A DNA stretch of 64,000 nt from Cepaea nemoralis (GCA_014155875.1 JACEFZ010027759.1:102203-166202), one strand, 5' to 3'; counted from the first letter of the stretch, positions 42,881-56,125 are shown. Numbers and translations are program-made. Notes: generated by a model not told the origin, from the letters alone.

Positions 42881-45800
42881 AGCGTTCCGAGCCATTGATG
42901 TTCTTTGCTGCAGATACAATCCGTCTCCATTCGTCTCTCTGGTTGATCTTCGCTTGCCAGTCGTTGATTCCAAGTGCTTGTAGGTCTGTATATATATATA
43001 TTATCTCTCCATCGTCTTCTTGGTCTACCTCGGGGTGTCGTGGAATACTGAGAGTTAATGATTCCCAGATAGACGACTTTATACACCGACTAACCAGGTA
43101 GGAGAAGGGTTAACAAACAAAACAGTAAGAATAACCAACAACGGTGTGACCGGAGTCAATGACCCCTAATGTTAACGGGTTGAAGTGTTAACGTAGAAAT
43201 TACAGCGGCACAGGTCAATGAGAGTGTAGGATGACGAGGTTAATTCACGGGTTAAAAACATCACGAAATGTCGGGTTGAGTGACCAGGCGCATGTGTTTA
43301 TAGGTCAAGACACGGAAGTGCCCACCGACAGCACAGGTAACCTTCGCGTGGACAAATAGGTTTGCGACAAAGGCAGACAGCACTATTAGACAGGATTGAA
43401 AAACCCAGATCGTGTCAGGTGTGTGTGGAGAGAGAGTTGGGGCTGAGAAGGAGGGGGAGAGATGGGTTATTGAGGAAAATTTCCACAGCATATTGCGGTC
43501 TATATATGACTCAGAGGGAAGGAACAAAACAATGAGGGTTTATAAAATAACGGAAAAGTTTCAGATCAGTAATTTTCCACTAACGGGGATAATGAAGTAT
43601 TGACTTGAGGTGTCAAGCAAGGTCAAGGACTATGCGGCAAACATGACATATAAAGAGTGGCAACTTCTTTGTGGAAGTTAGTGTGATTCTTGATTTCCAA
43701 GGGAGTATGAAAAGGGTGGTGCGGCGTTCGGAAGAACGTTTGTGTATCTATTGTGCATTAGTACCCCCAATTCAGACAAAGATAATTATAAGGTATTAAT
43801 ATATTAGAGTATAGTTTTAGCATAGGAATATAGATGTGTGTGAATAGCATTTACCATTGCTTTCTATTAGTGGATAGTTTAGACTTTGGTGAATTCATAT
43901 GTCTTATGCGGGTGTTTACTTCGGAAGCCTTGTCATTATGGCTGGAGAAGGACACTTGCATAGGTAGTAGTAAGGGGCGGACGCTTATCACTGGATCTGT
44001 TATACTTCTCCACAGGTTCCAATCTCCTAGTGAAATCAGAGAAGAGATGAAGAGTACTACACTTGAACAAAGAAAGTACTTACTTAGAACCAAAAAGAAC
44101 ATAGACATGTTTTAAGATGAAGAAGGGATAAAGTAAAGTCAAATACAGAACACTGTATGCTCAAACGAATATACCACTAAAACACTTAAAGGAAAAGATG
44201 TTAACCTGTGGCAAGCAGGGATACTTACAACTACATACGTCTTGTATGCATAGGGAAGAAAGAATTTACAAGTAAAAACATTGCTAGTAATAAAAGACAA
44301 TAGGAAGAACTGTGACGATGTGGTGTTTTTCGATGTTGGATACTTACCGTCATGAAACAGACTCGGGCGCAGTCATAAACTTACGGGACTTTTATTACGG
44401 TACAGTGCATCAGTGGTGAACAGTTTTGTTTCAGTCAATAACGGATTTACCATCAGATTCAAGCATACGGATCATCCAGGGTGAGCTCTGTCCTGTTTGA
44501 TGTGCTGTCCTGTGATCTTGAAGAATGAATGGGCGAGAAGCAACACCGCTGATAGACATTCAGAGTTCTTTCGAGCACCAACAATAGAATACACTATCAA
44601 CTACCCTTACAAAATCCATATATACACCAGACATAGTTTTTATTAATAAATCTTTTGTTTCTCGTTGAAAGGAACTGTTGTCGGAGTATGTGTTGAGGGA
44701 ATAACAGAGAGAGTGAAAGAAATAGATATATGGAAAGGAAGACAGAAGGGAGGAGTGTAGACCAAAGTCAGTCAATAATCCCAACAGATACTAAGTTTGA
44801 AGATGTGCTTGTTGATTCCAACTTCCTCTCGGGAAAATAACAGGACACGGGGTCTACGGTCATTTATTCCCTAAGTGTAAGCGAGTTTTGTTTCCCTATT
44901 ATCTTCCATTCTTTCTATATGCCCCAGCCATTGTAGTCTATTAGCCTTCATGATACCAGTGATTAACGGGGACTTAAACAGATCATAAATGTCTTTGTTA
45001 CTTCTTCTTTTCAACTCTCCACTTTGTGTATCCCTAATGGGTCCAAAGATGCGTCTTAAAACTTTGTTCTCAAAGGTTTGTAGCAAGGCTTCGTCTCCTT
45101 TCGTTGTACTCCAGGTTTCAGAGCCATACAGCACAACTGGTCTGATCAGTGTTTTGTATATTGTGATCTTGGTGTTACGAGATAGCGCCTTTGATTTTAG
45201 TAGATGTTGTAGTGCATAGTATATCTTATTTCCAGAATTGATTCTAGTTTGTATTTCTTCCCTTATGATGTTGGAGCAGTTGAAGATTGTACCCAGGTAT
45301 TTGTATGTTTCCGTTCTTTTAATGGTCATATTATCTATTTGTATGTGGCCAGAGTTTTTAGCCATTCCTTCTCTTGAAATTACCATATATTCTGTTTTAT
45401 CTTAGTTGATAACCAGCCCCATCTGTTGGGCTTTTTCCTTTAAATGATTTAATATTTCCAATGTCTTTTGTTCATTTTCCCCTATAATATCTATATCATC
45501 TGCATAACCAAGCAGCTTGGATGTTCCTCCAATATCACATTCCTCCTTTACCCTCCTTACAACTTTCTCTAGAGCCAGATTGAAGAGTAGCGGCGATAGT
45601 GCATCACCCTGTTTCAAGCCAGATGTTATTTGGAAAGGGTCTGATTTCCTACCTTTATATGTTACTATATTATAAGTATCTTCCATGCATAGTCTGGTCA
45701 TGTTGATTAACTTCCTTGGTATTCCAAATTCCCGCATAGCATTCCATATACTATTCCTATGGACACTATTATAAGCCTTTTTAAAATCCACAAAAATGTT

Positions 45801-46260
45801 ATGGAGATCTCTTTTATATTCCCAATTTTTCTCGGCTATTTGTCGTAAGATAAATATCTGATCTATTGTTGATCTGTTTTGTCTAAAACTTGCCTGGTAG
45901 TCACCTAATATGTATTCTGAATATGGTTTTAGTCTATTTAGTAATACTGCAGATAGTATCTTATAGCTTGTGGACAGTAGGGATATTCCTCTATAATTTT
46001 CACACTGGAACTTGTCTCCTTTCTTAAAGATAGGTTACAATAATGACTCTATCCAGTCAGGGGTAATTCTTCAGTCCTCCAGATGTTTATTATTAGTTCG
46101 TATAGCTTTAGATGTAATGCATGGCCACCCGCCTTTATAAATTTAGCAGCAATTCCATCATCCCCAAAATGGCGTCCGTTTGTTAAAAATGTACATATCC
46201 TTTGCAGGACCTCACGATCAACCCCAGGTTGATGTTCTAGGCAATGGTACATTTTGTAGT
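42881..46260 (-). pseudogene. RTE-type LINE, copy B, split by the LTR element
   Basis: Same LINE as 33996-35540. The 3' end is 42881-43035 and the rest 44848-46260, separated by a 1812-bp insertion. Open frames are 44871-45386 and 45402-45791, with a stop at the QDK motif (Trp/Gln codon changed near 45404) and further breaks at about 46030. Motifs DFKKAYNSVHRNS, GLKQGDALSPLLFNLA and LLGYADDIDIIG are intact. Confidence 0.85.
43036..44847. mobile_element. LTR-type insertion (solo LTR candidate) in copy B
   Basis: Begins tgtcgtggaatactgag and ends ataacaggaca (TG...CA). It is flanked by the 5-base duplication cggggg-like CGGGG (43031-43035 and 44848-44852). Copies A (34143) and C (53524) show a single CGGGG. 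Length 1812 bp. I see no internal repeat of its ends, no gag or pol, and only small unrecognised open frames, so a long solo LTR or a non-autonomous element is most likely. Confidence 0.8.
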
Positions 46261-47509
46261 TTGCCTAAAACAGACGCAAAAAGAAATGGCACTGTAACCT
46301 ACCATTCAGAAGTCGCAGTAGCTTTGTAGAATACGCTCGCCCACCTGCCCGGTGGCTTTGGGTGTGAATTCGCATAAGGCGGATTTTTAAAGTTACGTTG
46401 TCTCACATTTGTATTGTGGAGGTAGAGGGGGCGACGGTTTTAGGTGATGAACGCAAATGACCCGCCATCAACATACCGGAAGTTTAATAGCCTAGCAGTC
46501 TTGTCCTTTCAGCCACGTCAACCGCTAGGATCTGTCTGGAATAAGTAAACCTTGCATAAATGCATGCATACTGAAATTTGACATACTTGTACCAGTACCC
46601 CTAGGGCTTTGACAGGTAGGGGTACACCTTGACCTTCCCACCCTGTACTGACCGCAACACAAGTATAGTTCGTCTACCGACCCCACTCGACTCTAGACTC
46701 CACCTGTCTTTCACTCTTTCTACCTATGGACTAATATCCAGAGAGGGCTCAGTCCAGAAGACACACATACCTCAAGTAACAACATGTTAAAGAACGTGAG
46801 ATTTAATTTACAAGGTAGTCCAGATGAAAAGTCTGAAGACTGAGACATAGGAAATAGGTCTATGTGCAGTTAGACAACAGAGTAGAGTCATTGATGATCT
46901 ATCTTTCATCATCATGCAAGTGCTTCCGTTGTATGCGTACGTCGGGCCTTGTCTATAACCTCACCCAGATCATCCCTCCAAGCAAGCGTTGACTGGATGG
47001 TCGAGGAAGCATTCCATCTTATCAATTTTCCACGGTGATCACTGGCTGGGCATAAATATCTTGAGTTCATATGACTGATTGTTCATGCCACCACAGGTCT
47101 TCGAAGAAGTGTCACCCAGTGACGTAGATAATACGCAGATCAGGCTTAACACAAAGTCTGGCTGGGGTAGCCCTCTGTCAGTAGGCGCCCCCTACAAAGA
47201 TCTTGGACGAAGCACACACGTTGGAGCGTGGTAGCTCAGCTGAAGGCACAAGTGTTTGATAGACCCGTGATGGGTCGGCGAAGTTATAGTCAACTCCATC
47301 TTCACTAGTCTGGGTGTACAACAATGTTCTTAACGACTAGTAATCTCACTGGTAGGATCCCAGCTGTGTCTGGTGACTGCGAGGCTAGGTCACCTTGCAC
47401 ATTAATATATAATAGTCATACCTGATGATAATCAATCTGGTAGACCCTACCGGTGTCTGGCAAAACAATTGACGAGCCATAAGGATGTTCAAATTTGTAG
47501 TGATTACGT
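46261..47509. other. Non-coding spacer of the duplicated unit, copy B
   Basis: Same content as 35541-36789. Nothing recognised beyond the shared sequence. Confidence 0.5.
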
Positions 47510-48497
47510 TTGTTACCTTGAGGCTAAACCGTGCCGAAAGTTGACACAGCAGATACATAGGGATTCCTAAGGTGTTGCAGTCTGAGTGCTATGTAATAGA
47601 GTGCTAGTGGGTGCTGTTCTGGTTGACTGAGTATGTGTCCTATGTGTTGAATTCTAAGTGCTTGTATTTTTGTGTGTATGTCTTGCATTGCTATCCCTTC
47701 TTGTTTCTTGTCCTGTATGAGTGTCTTGTGTTGTATACAATTAATTGTGCTACCGAAGATAAAATGTCTGATGTGTTTGTTGATGTCTGTGATTGTCTGT
47801 TTAGGAGGATCTAGCACTGTGACTAAATATATGATTTTGGGAATGATGAATGTGTTAACTGTGATGCTCCTACCAAATATTGTGTATGTCTTATATTTGT
47901 ATCTGTGTAGCATGTCTATAATTTGTTGTGTGAGGTTTTTCCATGTCTGTGCGTGTATCTGTCGGGAGTTGTTAGGAAATGTTATCCCATATAATTTGAT
48001 GTTGTCTGTGGCTGTTAAGTCGAGAGGAAAGTCTGCTTTGTTTCGCCACTTACCGAGACCCATTATGTGTGATTTTTGTATGTTTAATTTTGCCCCACTC
48101 CCCTTACCAAACTGTGTAAAAGTGTGAAGTATATTTGTAACGGGTGTGTTGTTGGCGGGGAAGAAAGCGGTGTCGTCTGCGTATGCAAGCAACTTCTGCT
48201 CTCCTCCGCCTGGTATGAATGTTCCTGTGATGTTGGTGTCTTGTTTGATTGCTTCTAGTAGTGGTTCTAAAACCAGAACATATAGGAGCGGCGACAAAGG
48301 ACATCCTTGTCTCACCGACCTTGTGATACGGAAGCCCGCAGTGAGTGCGTAGTTAACCAGCACCTTACTCTCAGGATTCCGGTACAAGATCGCTATCCAC
48401 CTCCTAAAGTACTGGCCTAAATTGCATTGTGTTAATGTCTTGTGTAGATAGGAGTGGGAAATTCTGTCAAAGGCCTTTTCCTGGTCTACGAACAATA
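47510..48497 (-). pseudogene. L1/Tx1-like reverse transcriptase fragment, copy B (open)
   Basis: One open frame 47524-48603 (359 residues). Its first 35 or so residues come from Penelope sequence; the reverse transcriptase starts at DQEKAFDRISHSYLHKTL and runs through RSVRQGCPLSPLLYVLVLEP, LLAYADDTAFFPANN, GAKLNIQKSHIMGLGKW and the thumb to HFIFGSTINCIQHKTL. It is better preserved than copy A, where the same frame is shifted. It still lacks the endonuclease and first blocks. Confidence 0.87.
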
Positions 48498-49483
48498 TAT
48501 TATTAAGAACATTAAGGGGTTTGAATAACGAAGACACAAACAATAGATTGCACGATCCAAGAAACATGGACTGGCCAATATTTAAATTTTCAGAGCTTCG
48601 CACCTGTCCAGTACAAACAGGGCTTAGTACGGACCCTGTTTGACCGTGCTAAGAAGATATGCACCCAGGACACACTGACAGAAGAATTTGAAACTCTGAA
48701 TAATGCCTTCAACCTGAATGGTTACTCCACAGGATTTATAAAGCGCCACTGCCAACAGAAAAAACCTAAACCAGAAGAAACTACAGTCCCGAAACTCAAG
48801 GTTTTCATCCAGTTAACCTTCCGAGGAGATGACGTAATGCAACTTTTGCAGGACCGGCTCATCACAGCAGTGTGCTGCAACTCCGGTTATCAGGCACAAA
48901 ACCACACCGATCCTCATCCCAGCAGTTAAAGAACCTATAGCTTTGTACACCAAATCGAATTGTATTTACCAATTTACATGTAGGTGCGAGACCATCTACA
49001 TAGGTAGAACAGAGCGACAGTTACATAACAGAATGTTGGAACACATTCCAAACTGGGTGGACAAGATACTACACACAGAAGATGGTAGCCTAGACAGGCC
49101 GACACACCGGAACAGTCCTGCTTTATCGGGCGCGAGACACGTGCTCGAGAGTGGTCATGTGGTTGAAAGAGACAGTGCCTTCCGTGTGTTCAACTCACAG
49201 AGTAGTCGGTTGTTAAGGTTTGCTGAAGCCATAGTGATCAACCTGCGTAAGCCGGACTTGTGCAAGCAGAAAGACATGTTAGTCAGTTTAAAATTACAGT
49301 GGTAGACAATCGACATTACTGTGCGAACATGTGTATATTTCAGATTGAAGGATTTATCTAGTTATTTCACTTTACGTTGTGTGATTTCTGCAGTATGTAC
49401 CTGACAAGATGCAGCGAAATATGCCAGGCAATAAATCGTACAATCTATTGTTTGTGTCTTCGTTATTCAAATTCACTACGGGA
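48498..49483 (+). pseudogene. Penelope-like element fragment with GIY-YIG endonuclease, copy B
   Basis: End of reverse transcriptase: VQYKQGLVRTLFDRAKKICT, EEFETLNNAFNLNGYSTGFI, DDVMQLLQDRLITAVC. A break near 48910 precedes the open frame 48943-49305 (120 residues): KSNCIYQFTCRCETIYIGRT, ERQLHNRMLEHIPNWVDKIL, ending LRKPDLCKQKDMLVSLKLQW. Catalytic-type residues of GIY-YIG (the two Tyr, the Arg of GRTER and the Glu region) look retained here. The inverted 31-bp repeat flanks it near 48521-48550 and 49441-49471. Confidence 0.88.
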
Positions 49484-49496
49484 AAACATTGTTTTG

Positions 49497-50267
49497 CTTG
49501 CTTGCTTGCTTTTGTTCGTTGGCTTAAGCTCCAACGCGAATTCCTTTATACCGGATGAAGGCATCCTGTTGTCCAACATCAGTGTGATGTCATACAGGAC
49601 CTGAGGTTTGCGTGAGTATCCGTTGTCCTATGTCTGGCTTATTGGTGTGCAGGCTGGTGGTTCCTCGCCGTGCAGGCAGACACTCTCCGACTTCGGAGGA
49701 ATCGGCGATCCTACTGATTTTAACCAGGACCCCGAAGGGACCTATTGTCCAGTACGCTCTACAAGGACGCGTCAATAGGTCTTGGCCAGTATATAACCCG
49801 GCCTGGTGCCTTGGAAACACCTCTGCGTCACATAGGCAAGCTTCATGCAGAGTGGCTTGCTTCGCTTCGGAGGTCACGGGTAGCAAGCATCACCTGGATC
49901 TTTTCTCCTGGGCATGCCGGTGTGCTGGGGAATGAACAGGCGGACAGATTGGCTGGCTTGGCAAAACTTGGTGGAGTATTGATGCATGACAAAACAGATG
50001 TGGTTGCGGCCTTGTGGGAGCACGTGTACACCTCGGAGGAGCAAATGGATCACCATAGTCTGGTAAGAATGAGGCAGCGAGGTGTGACGAGGGGATCTGG
50101 TCGACGATCGACGCTCAGAGGAAAGGCGAGACGGACATATAATCAGATTGCTACTGGAACTATTAGTGTTTGAACTCTTCGCTGGCTGCTGAGGATGGGA
50201 ACGGAGCGGTTATGGGAATGTCCCGAATGCTGTGATGTCGGTTTCTAAATCAATCAATCTGCGTCCC
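49497..50267. mobile_element. Composite retro-insertion, copy B
   Basis: Same structure as 38788-39566, with the same duplication aaacattgttttg (49484-49496 and 50268-50280). It was therefore present before A and B separated. The RNase H frame is 49745-50173 and stops early at VSV-stop. Confidence 0.82.
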
Positions 50268-50280
50268 AAACATTGTTTTG

Positions 50281-50640
50281 AATTAAGGGGTTTGGCGGAG
50301 GTCTATCCGCCAGTTCCCCTCCTCGACAAACTTTCATTTCTACGACGATCCAGTAAAAGTATATACAGTACATTATAATTTCAAGTACAGGGCAAGCTCG
50401 TTAATATTTGTACAATAAGGTTTCAAGCAGATGTGCAGCATTCTACAAATTTTACATATGTTCTTATAATTTTATCTAGGTTCTGATTGCAGATCTGGAC
50501 AAATCAAATATTTCAAACTCAAAAATGTTGGGTTGAAACTGAAATGCTCAGACTCTATATAACGAAACATCTATAAAAGAGAAGGTTGCCTCCCTTTGAC
50601 TAAACAAAATCGTTGTTAGTACGCTTGCCTAACTAAAGCC
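50281..50640. mobile_element. Penelope-type terminal segment, copy C
   Basis: Same segment as 39580-39945 with a few small deletions (for example near 50395). Confidence 0.55.
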
Positions 50641-50642
50641 AT

Positions 50643-52352
50643 AGTGGTTGGGTGTCAATCAGGTTGGTGAACTGGATAATGGCCGTCCTGCATTCTCGTC
50701 GTATTGCTCTCCGTCTGGGTGCATGCACCTCAGAGCCACATACTTTAACCCCGGGACTGTCACAGGGATCCGCAATCTCACCGTGCTCTTTAACGTGTAT
50801 ACGGGCAAAATTGCAAACCTAGAAGCACCAGGGGTTGGAAGGATACTAACATTTGCAGATGATATTCTTGCATATAGGCAGGGGAGAGATAGGGAGCAAA
50901 GAACCCAGGAGCTACAGGCGACAGTAGAGAAAATGACTGACTGGTGCACAGAAATGAGTGCTGTCATCTACCCGGAAAAAGCAGCTGTTTTGTGGTGCTC
51001 TCTGGACAACAGGATTGTGAGAGCTGATGTCCCAAGCCTCACTATAGATGGCGGAACCGTCAACAGAGAAAACAAACTGAAGTATCTAGAAATCACATTT
51101 GACAGGAGCCTGTCCTTCAAGGACCAAAACTATGGCTGCAATGGACATAGAGCAGAGAATGCTTTTCGCACTATACCAGCACATGATCCTCTCAGTGATT
51201 GATTATGGACTAGGAATGCTCACTGTCTCAACGAGTCAGCTGGTGAGATTGGGGCGCATAAAGAAGGACGCTATGCGGGTCATTCTGGTATGCACCAGAG
51301 ACACCCCAGTGGTGTGTATGCGTTACATCCTTGGTTTTCAGACTGTTGCTGGTAGACTCAAGGTGATGCAAGCGAAGGCATACCTCAGAGTAGCTGCTGA
51401 CACAGATCACCCGTTGCATGAGGCGCTGGGCGCAGTTAAGAGTCAGCGACTGATAAGAGGGAAATCATGAATGGCTCAGCCGGAGGATACGATCAGACAG
51501 GTGTGCATCTTGGAGAACATTAGGCGAGGAGAGGAGTGGGTCAGAGTGCCAGCGGAGCAGTTAGACTTGTGCAGAGTTATAATCACATTGAGCGCGGAGT
51601 GCATGGAGTGACCAGCAGGGGCCGCGGAAGTGGAAATCCAGAAACTAATTCAGGATAATGCTCGCACGAGTGATGTGATTATCTACACAGATGGTTCGGT
51701 GTTGAGAGGTAGTAGAAATGCCTGGGGGTTCTTGTCAAAGGATAATAATGGTCGACGTTTGGTGCAGGAGAGCCTGGCATATGATAACACAACATCTAGG
51801 TTAAGAATGGAGGTGGAGGCAGTCAGTGCAGCTTTCCGCTGGATGGAGAATACGATACACACACACACATCGTCATTGTAACTGACTCAGAAAGCATGCT
51901 GAGTAGGGAGAGGACAGGCAAGCTTCGTGCAGAGTGGCTTGCTTCGCTTTGGAAGACATCGGTGGTAAGCATCGTCTGGATCTTTTCTCCGGGGCATGCC
52001 GGTGTGCTGGGGAATGAACAGGCAGACAGATTGGCTGGCTCTGCAAAACTGGGTGGAATATTGATGCATGATAAGGCAGACGTGGTTGCGGCCTTGTGGG
52101 AGCACATGTACACCTCGGAGGAGCAAATGGATCACCATGGTCTGGCAAGAATGCGACAGCGAGGAGTGACGAGGGGATCTGGCCGACGCTCCAACACTCA
52201 GAGGAAAGGCGAGACGGACATATAATCATATTGCTACTGGTACTATTGGTGTTGGAACTCTTCGCTGGCTGCTGAGGATGGGGACGGAGCGCTTATGGGA
52301 ATGCCCCGAATGCGGTTATGTATGTTCCTAAATCAATCAATTAATCAATCAA
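50643..52352 (+). pseudogene. I-type LINE, 5' truncated, copy C
   Basis: Same insertion as 39946-41665, at the same site. Frames: 50648-51202 (FADDILAYRQGRDREQ), 51099-51470, 51630-51881 (IIYTDGSVLRGSRNAWGF) and 51896-52225 (FSPGHAGVLGNEQADRLAG). It carries an extra shift at the THTSSL junction near 51870 and another near 52190. The tail is (AATC/TCAA)n near 52331-52350. Confidence 0.88.
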
Positions 52353-52449
52353 TCACACAAACCGGCAAGGTGACATTAAAAATATATTTTCTGGAAATTA
52401 TGTGGGAAGGAAATTTAATCAGTAAACTGGCCGCCACACTTCAATGTAG

Positions 52450-52630
52450 ACCTAGATGATCTCGTGGTGTAGTGGTTAAACCGCTTGCCTCGCTCTCCGA
52501 AGGAAGTGGGCTTGTTATAGAACACCGGGATTCGGTTCAAGGGTGTAATTGTCTGGAAGAATCCTGTGGGGCCGCCATTGGAGCTATAGTGTGTGTGGTT
52601 GTGTGTGATCTGTTCGACGCTGTCGACAGT
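52450..52630 (+). mobile_element. tRNA-like SINE, family 4, copy C
   Basis: Same as 41752-41930 (gtggtgtagtggttaaaccg, gggattcggttcaaggg); uninterrupted. Confidence 0.75.
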
Positions 52631-53270
52631 CCACTCCGTGAAAAGAGATCCATCTATCTGGGATAAAACATGATGCAATGAAACATCTATCTTGCCTTTC
52701 AACCACTTTTAACATGTCGTGGTCTAGAAAATGTGAAGACCTAATTCTTCACACTCGTCGGCAGTATCTACCATGTGACAATCGCCATAATATGTATAAT
52801 TTATTTCACGCTGGCATCACGACGGGAACAACGGGAAGACAGCTGGAGTGGAAGAGAAGCATGAAGAGACAATAGAGAAGATGTTGACTTCTTGTCCTTG
52901 ATGTGGGGACGTAAATCACAAGTACCTAGGAAATCGGAGTGAGTTCACCTGATGGCGGGGGATGATGGTAATAAGAAAAGCTGACCCACAAGCAAACATC
53001 AGTCTGGTTTGGACTACGCTTGAGTTTAAAGTGGGCAAGCGGGAACAAAAAAATACTGGGCGAGTTTTACATTCAGTAAATTGCCATTGTTTTCTGAACC
53101 ATCGACGCTCATCCCATCGAAATCAACACAAGGCGGGCAGCCTCCAAATTGTCTCCGGCTGATCTCTTAGCCTCGGCTGCGTATGTTGGAGAATTGTTAA
53201 ACACGTTTATTGCGCCTACGCCACAGCGCCGATAGTTAAGTTAAATCAAGATTAACTTCAAAATGCGCCC

Positions 53271-53378
53271 TTCTTCTTCTTCTTCTTCTTCTTCTTCTTC
53301 TTCTTCTTCTTCTTCTTCTTCTTCTTCTTCTTCTTCTTCTTCTTCTTCTTCTTCTTCTTCTTCTTCTTCTTCTTCTTC
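53271..53378 (-). repeat. (GAA)n tail of RTE LINE, copy C
   Basis: About 108 bp of pure CTT on the plus strand, the tail of the minus-strand LINE at 53379-54925. Confidence 0.95.
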
Positions 53379-54925
53379 AGCGTTCCGAGCCATTGAGGTT
53401 CTTTGCTGCAGATACAATCCGTCTCCATTCGTCTCTCTGGTTGACCTTCTCTTGCCAGTCGTTGATTCCAAGTGCTTGTAGGTCTGTATATATATTATCT
53501 CTCCACCGTCTTCTTGGTCTACCTCGGGGTCTACGGTCATTTATTTCCTGAGTGTAAGCGAGTTTTGTTTCCCTATTATCTTCCATTCTTTCTATATTTG
53601 CCCTAGCCATTGTAATCTATTAGCCTTCATGATACCAGTGATTAGCGGGGACTTAAACAGATCATAAATGTCTTTGTTACTTCTTCTTTTCCACTCTCCA
53701 CTTTGTGTATCCCTAATGGGTCCAAAGATGCGTCTTAAAACTTTGTTCTCAAAGGTTTGTAGCAAGGCTTCGTCTCCTTTCGTTGTACTCCAGGTTTCAG
53801 AGCCATACAGCACAACTGGTCTGATCAGTGTTGTGTATATTGTGATCTTGGTGTTACGAGATAGCGCCTTTGATTTTAGTAGATGTTGTAGTGCATAGTA
53901 TATCTTATTTCCAGAATTGATTCTAGTTTGTATTTCTTCCCTTATGATGTCGGAGCAGTTGAAGATTGTACCCAGGTATTTGTACGTTTCGGTTCTTTTA
54001 ATGGTCATATTATCTATTTGTATGTGGCCAGAGTTTTTAGCCATTCCTTCTCTTGAAATTACTATATATTCTGTTTTATCTTGGTTGATAACCAGCCCCA
54101 TCTGTTGGGCTTTTTCCTTTAAATGAGTCAATATTTCCAATGTCTTTTGTTCATTTTCCCCTATAATATCTATATCATCTGCATAACCAAGCAGCTTGGA
54201 TGTTCCTCGAATATCACATTCCTCCTTTACCCTCCTTACAACATTCTCTAGAGCCAGATTGAAGAGTAGTGGTGATAGTGCATCACCCTGTTTCAAGCCA
54301 CATGTTATTTGGAAAGGGTCTGATTTCCTACCTTTATATGTTACTATATTATCAGTATCTGCCATGCTTAGTCTGGTCATGTTGATTGACTTCCTTGGTA
54401 TTCCAAATTCCCGCATAGCATTGCATAGACTATTCCTATGGACACTATCATAAGCCTTTTTAAAATCCACAAAAATGTTATGGAGATCTCTTTTATAATC
54501 CCAATTTTTCTCGGCTATTTGTCGTAAGATAAATATCTGATGTATTGTTGATCTGTTTTGTCTAAAACCCGCCTGGTAGTCACCTAATATGCATTCTGAA
54601 TATGATTTTAGTCTATTTAGTAATACTGCGGATAGTATCTTAGGACAGTAGGGATATTCCTCTATAATTTTCACACTGGAACTTGTCTCCTTTCTTAAAG
54701 ATAGGTATCAATAATGATTCTTTCCAGTCATGGGGTAATTCTTCAGTCCTCCAGATTTTTATTATTAGTTCGTATAGCTTTAGATGTAATGCATGGCCAC
54801 CAGCCTTTATAAATTCAGCAGCAATTCCATCAGCCCCAAAATGGCATCCATTTCTTAAAAATGTGCATATCCTTTGCAGGACCTCACGATCAACCCCAAG
54901 TTGATGTTCTAGGCAATGGTACATT
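53379..54925 (-). pseudogene. RTE-type LINE reverse transcriptase, 5' truncated, copy C
   Basis: Frames 54640-54924 (DGIAAEFIKAGGHALHLKLY, ELPHDWKESLLIPIFKKGDK), 53592-54674 (IFVDFKKAYDSVHRNSL, CGLKQGDALSPLLFNLALEN, LLGYADDIDIIG, ETWSTTKGDEA) and 53377-53610 (ERMEDNRETKLAY, RRPRGRPRRRWRDNIY, KNLNGSER then stop). A small deletion near 54640 shifts the frame between blocks. The last frame shows that the stop codon overlaps the start of the GAA tail. Confidence 0.88.
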
Positions 54926-56125
54926 TTGCAGTTTGCCTAAAACAGACGCAAAAAGAAATGGCACTGTAACCTACCATTCAGAAGTCGCAGTAGCTTTGTG
55001 CAATTCGCTCGCCCACCTGCCCGGTGGCTTTGGGTGTGAATTCGCATAAGGTGGATTTTTAAAGTTACGTTGTCTCACATTTGTATTGTGGAGGTAGAGG
55101 GGGCGACGGTTTTAGGGGATGAACGCAAATGACCCGCCATCAACGTACCGGAAGTTTAATAGCCTAGCAGTCTTGTCCTTTCAGCCACGTCAACCGCTAG
55201 GATCTGTCTGGAATAAGTAAACCTTGCATAAATGCATGCATACTGAAATTGGGCATACTTGTACCAGTACCCCTAGGGCTTTGACAGGTAGGGGTACACC
55301 TTGACCTTCCCACCCTGTACTGACCACAACACAAGTATAGTTAGTCTACCGACCCCACTCGACTCTAGACTCCACCTGTTTTTCACTCTTTCTACCTATG
55401 GACTAATATCCCGAGAGGGCTCAGTCCAGAAGGCACATATACCTCAAGTAACAACATGTTAACGAACGTGAGATTTAATTTACAAGGTAGTCCAGATGAA
55501 AAGACTGAAGACTGAGACATAGGAAATAAGTCTATGTGCAGTTAGACAACAGAGTAGAGTCATAGATGATTTAGCTTTCATCATCACGCAAGTGCTTCCG
55601 TTGTGTGCGTACGTCGGGCCTTGTCTATAACCTCACCCGGATCCCTCCAAGCAAGTGTTGACTGGATGGTCGAGGAAGCATTCCATCTCATCAATTTTCC
55701 CCGTTGATCACTGGCTGGGCATAAATATCTTGAGTTCATATGACTGATTGTTCATGCCACCACCGGTCTTCGAAGAAGTGTCACCCTGTGACGTAGATAA
55801 TACGCAGATCAGGCTTAACACAAAGTGGCTGGGGTAGCCCTCTGTCAGTAGGCGCCCACTACAAAGATCTTGGACGAAGCACACACGTTGGAGCGTGGTA
55901 GCTCAGCTGAAGTCACAAGTGTCTGATAGACCCGTGCTGGGTCGTCGAAGTTATAGTAAACTCCATCTTCACTAGTCTGGGTGTACAACAATGTTCTTAA
56001 CGACTAGTAATCTCACTGGTAGGACCCCAACGGTGTCTGGTGACTGCGAGGGTAGGTCATCTTGCACATTAATATATAATAGTCATACCTGATGATAATC
56101 AATCTGGTAGACCCTATCGGGGTCT
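54926..56125. other. Non-coding spacer of the duplicated unit, copy C
   Basis: Same content as 35541-36789 and 46261-47509. Nothing recognised. Confidence 0.5.

Noticed and set aside
42536..43086. Long poly-Glu, poly-Lys, poly-Phe and poly-Ser open frames over the CTT tracts (also at 33852-34159, 53241-53540 and 29139-29397)
   Set aside because: They are translations of the GAA tails of LINEs in all six frames; no start, splice or composition supports a protein.
47524..48603. 359-residue frame taken as an intact gene
   Set aside because: Its N-terminus is encoded by the inverted Penelope segment and its reverse transcriptase lacks the endonuclease and first blocks; it is an element fragment that happens to be open.
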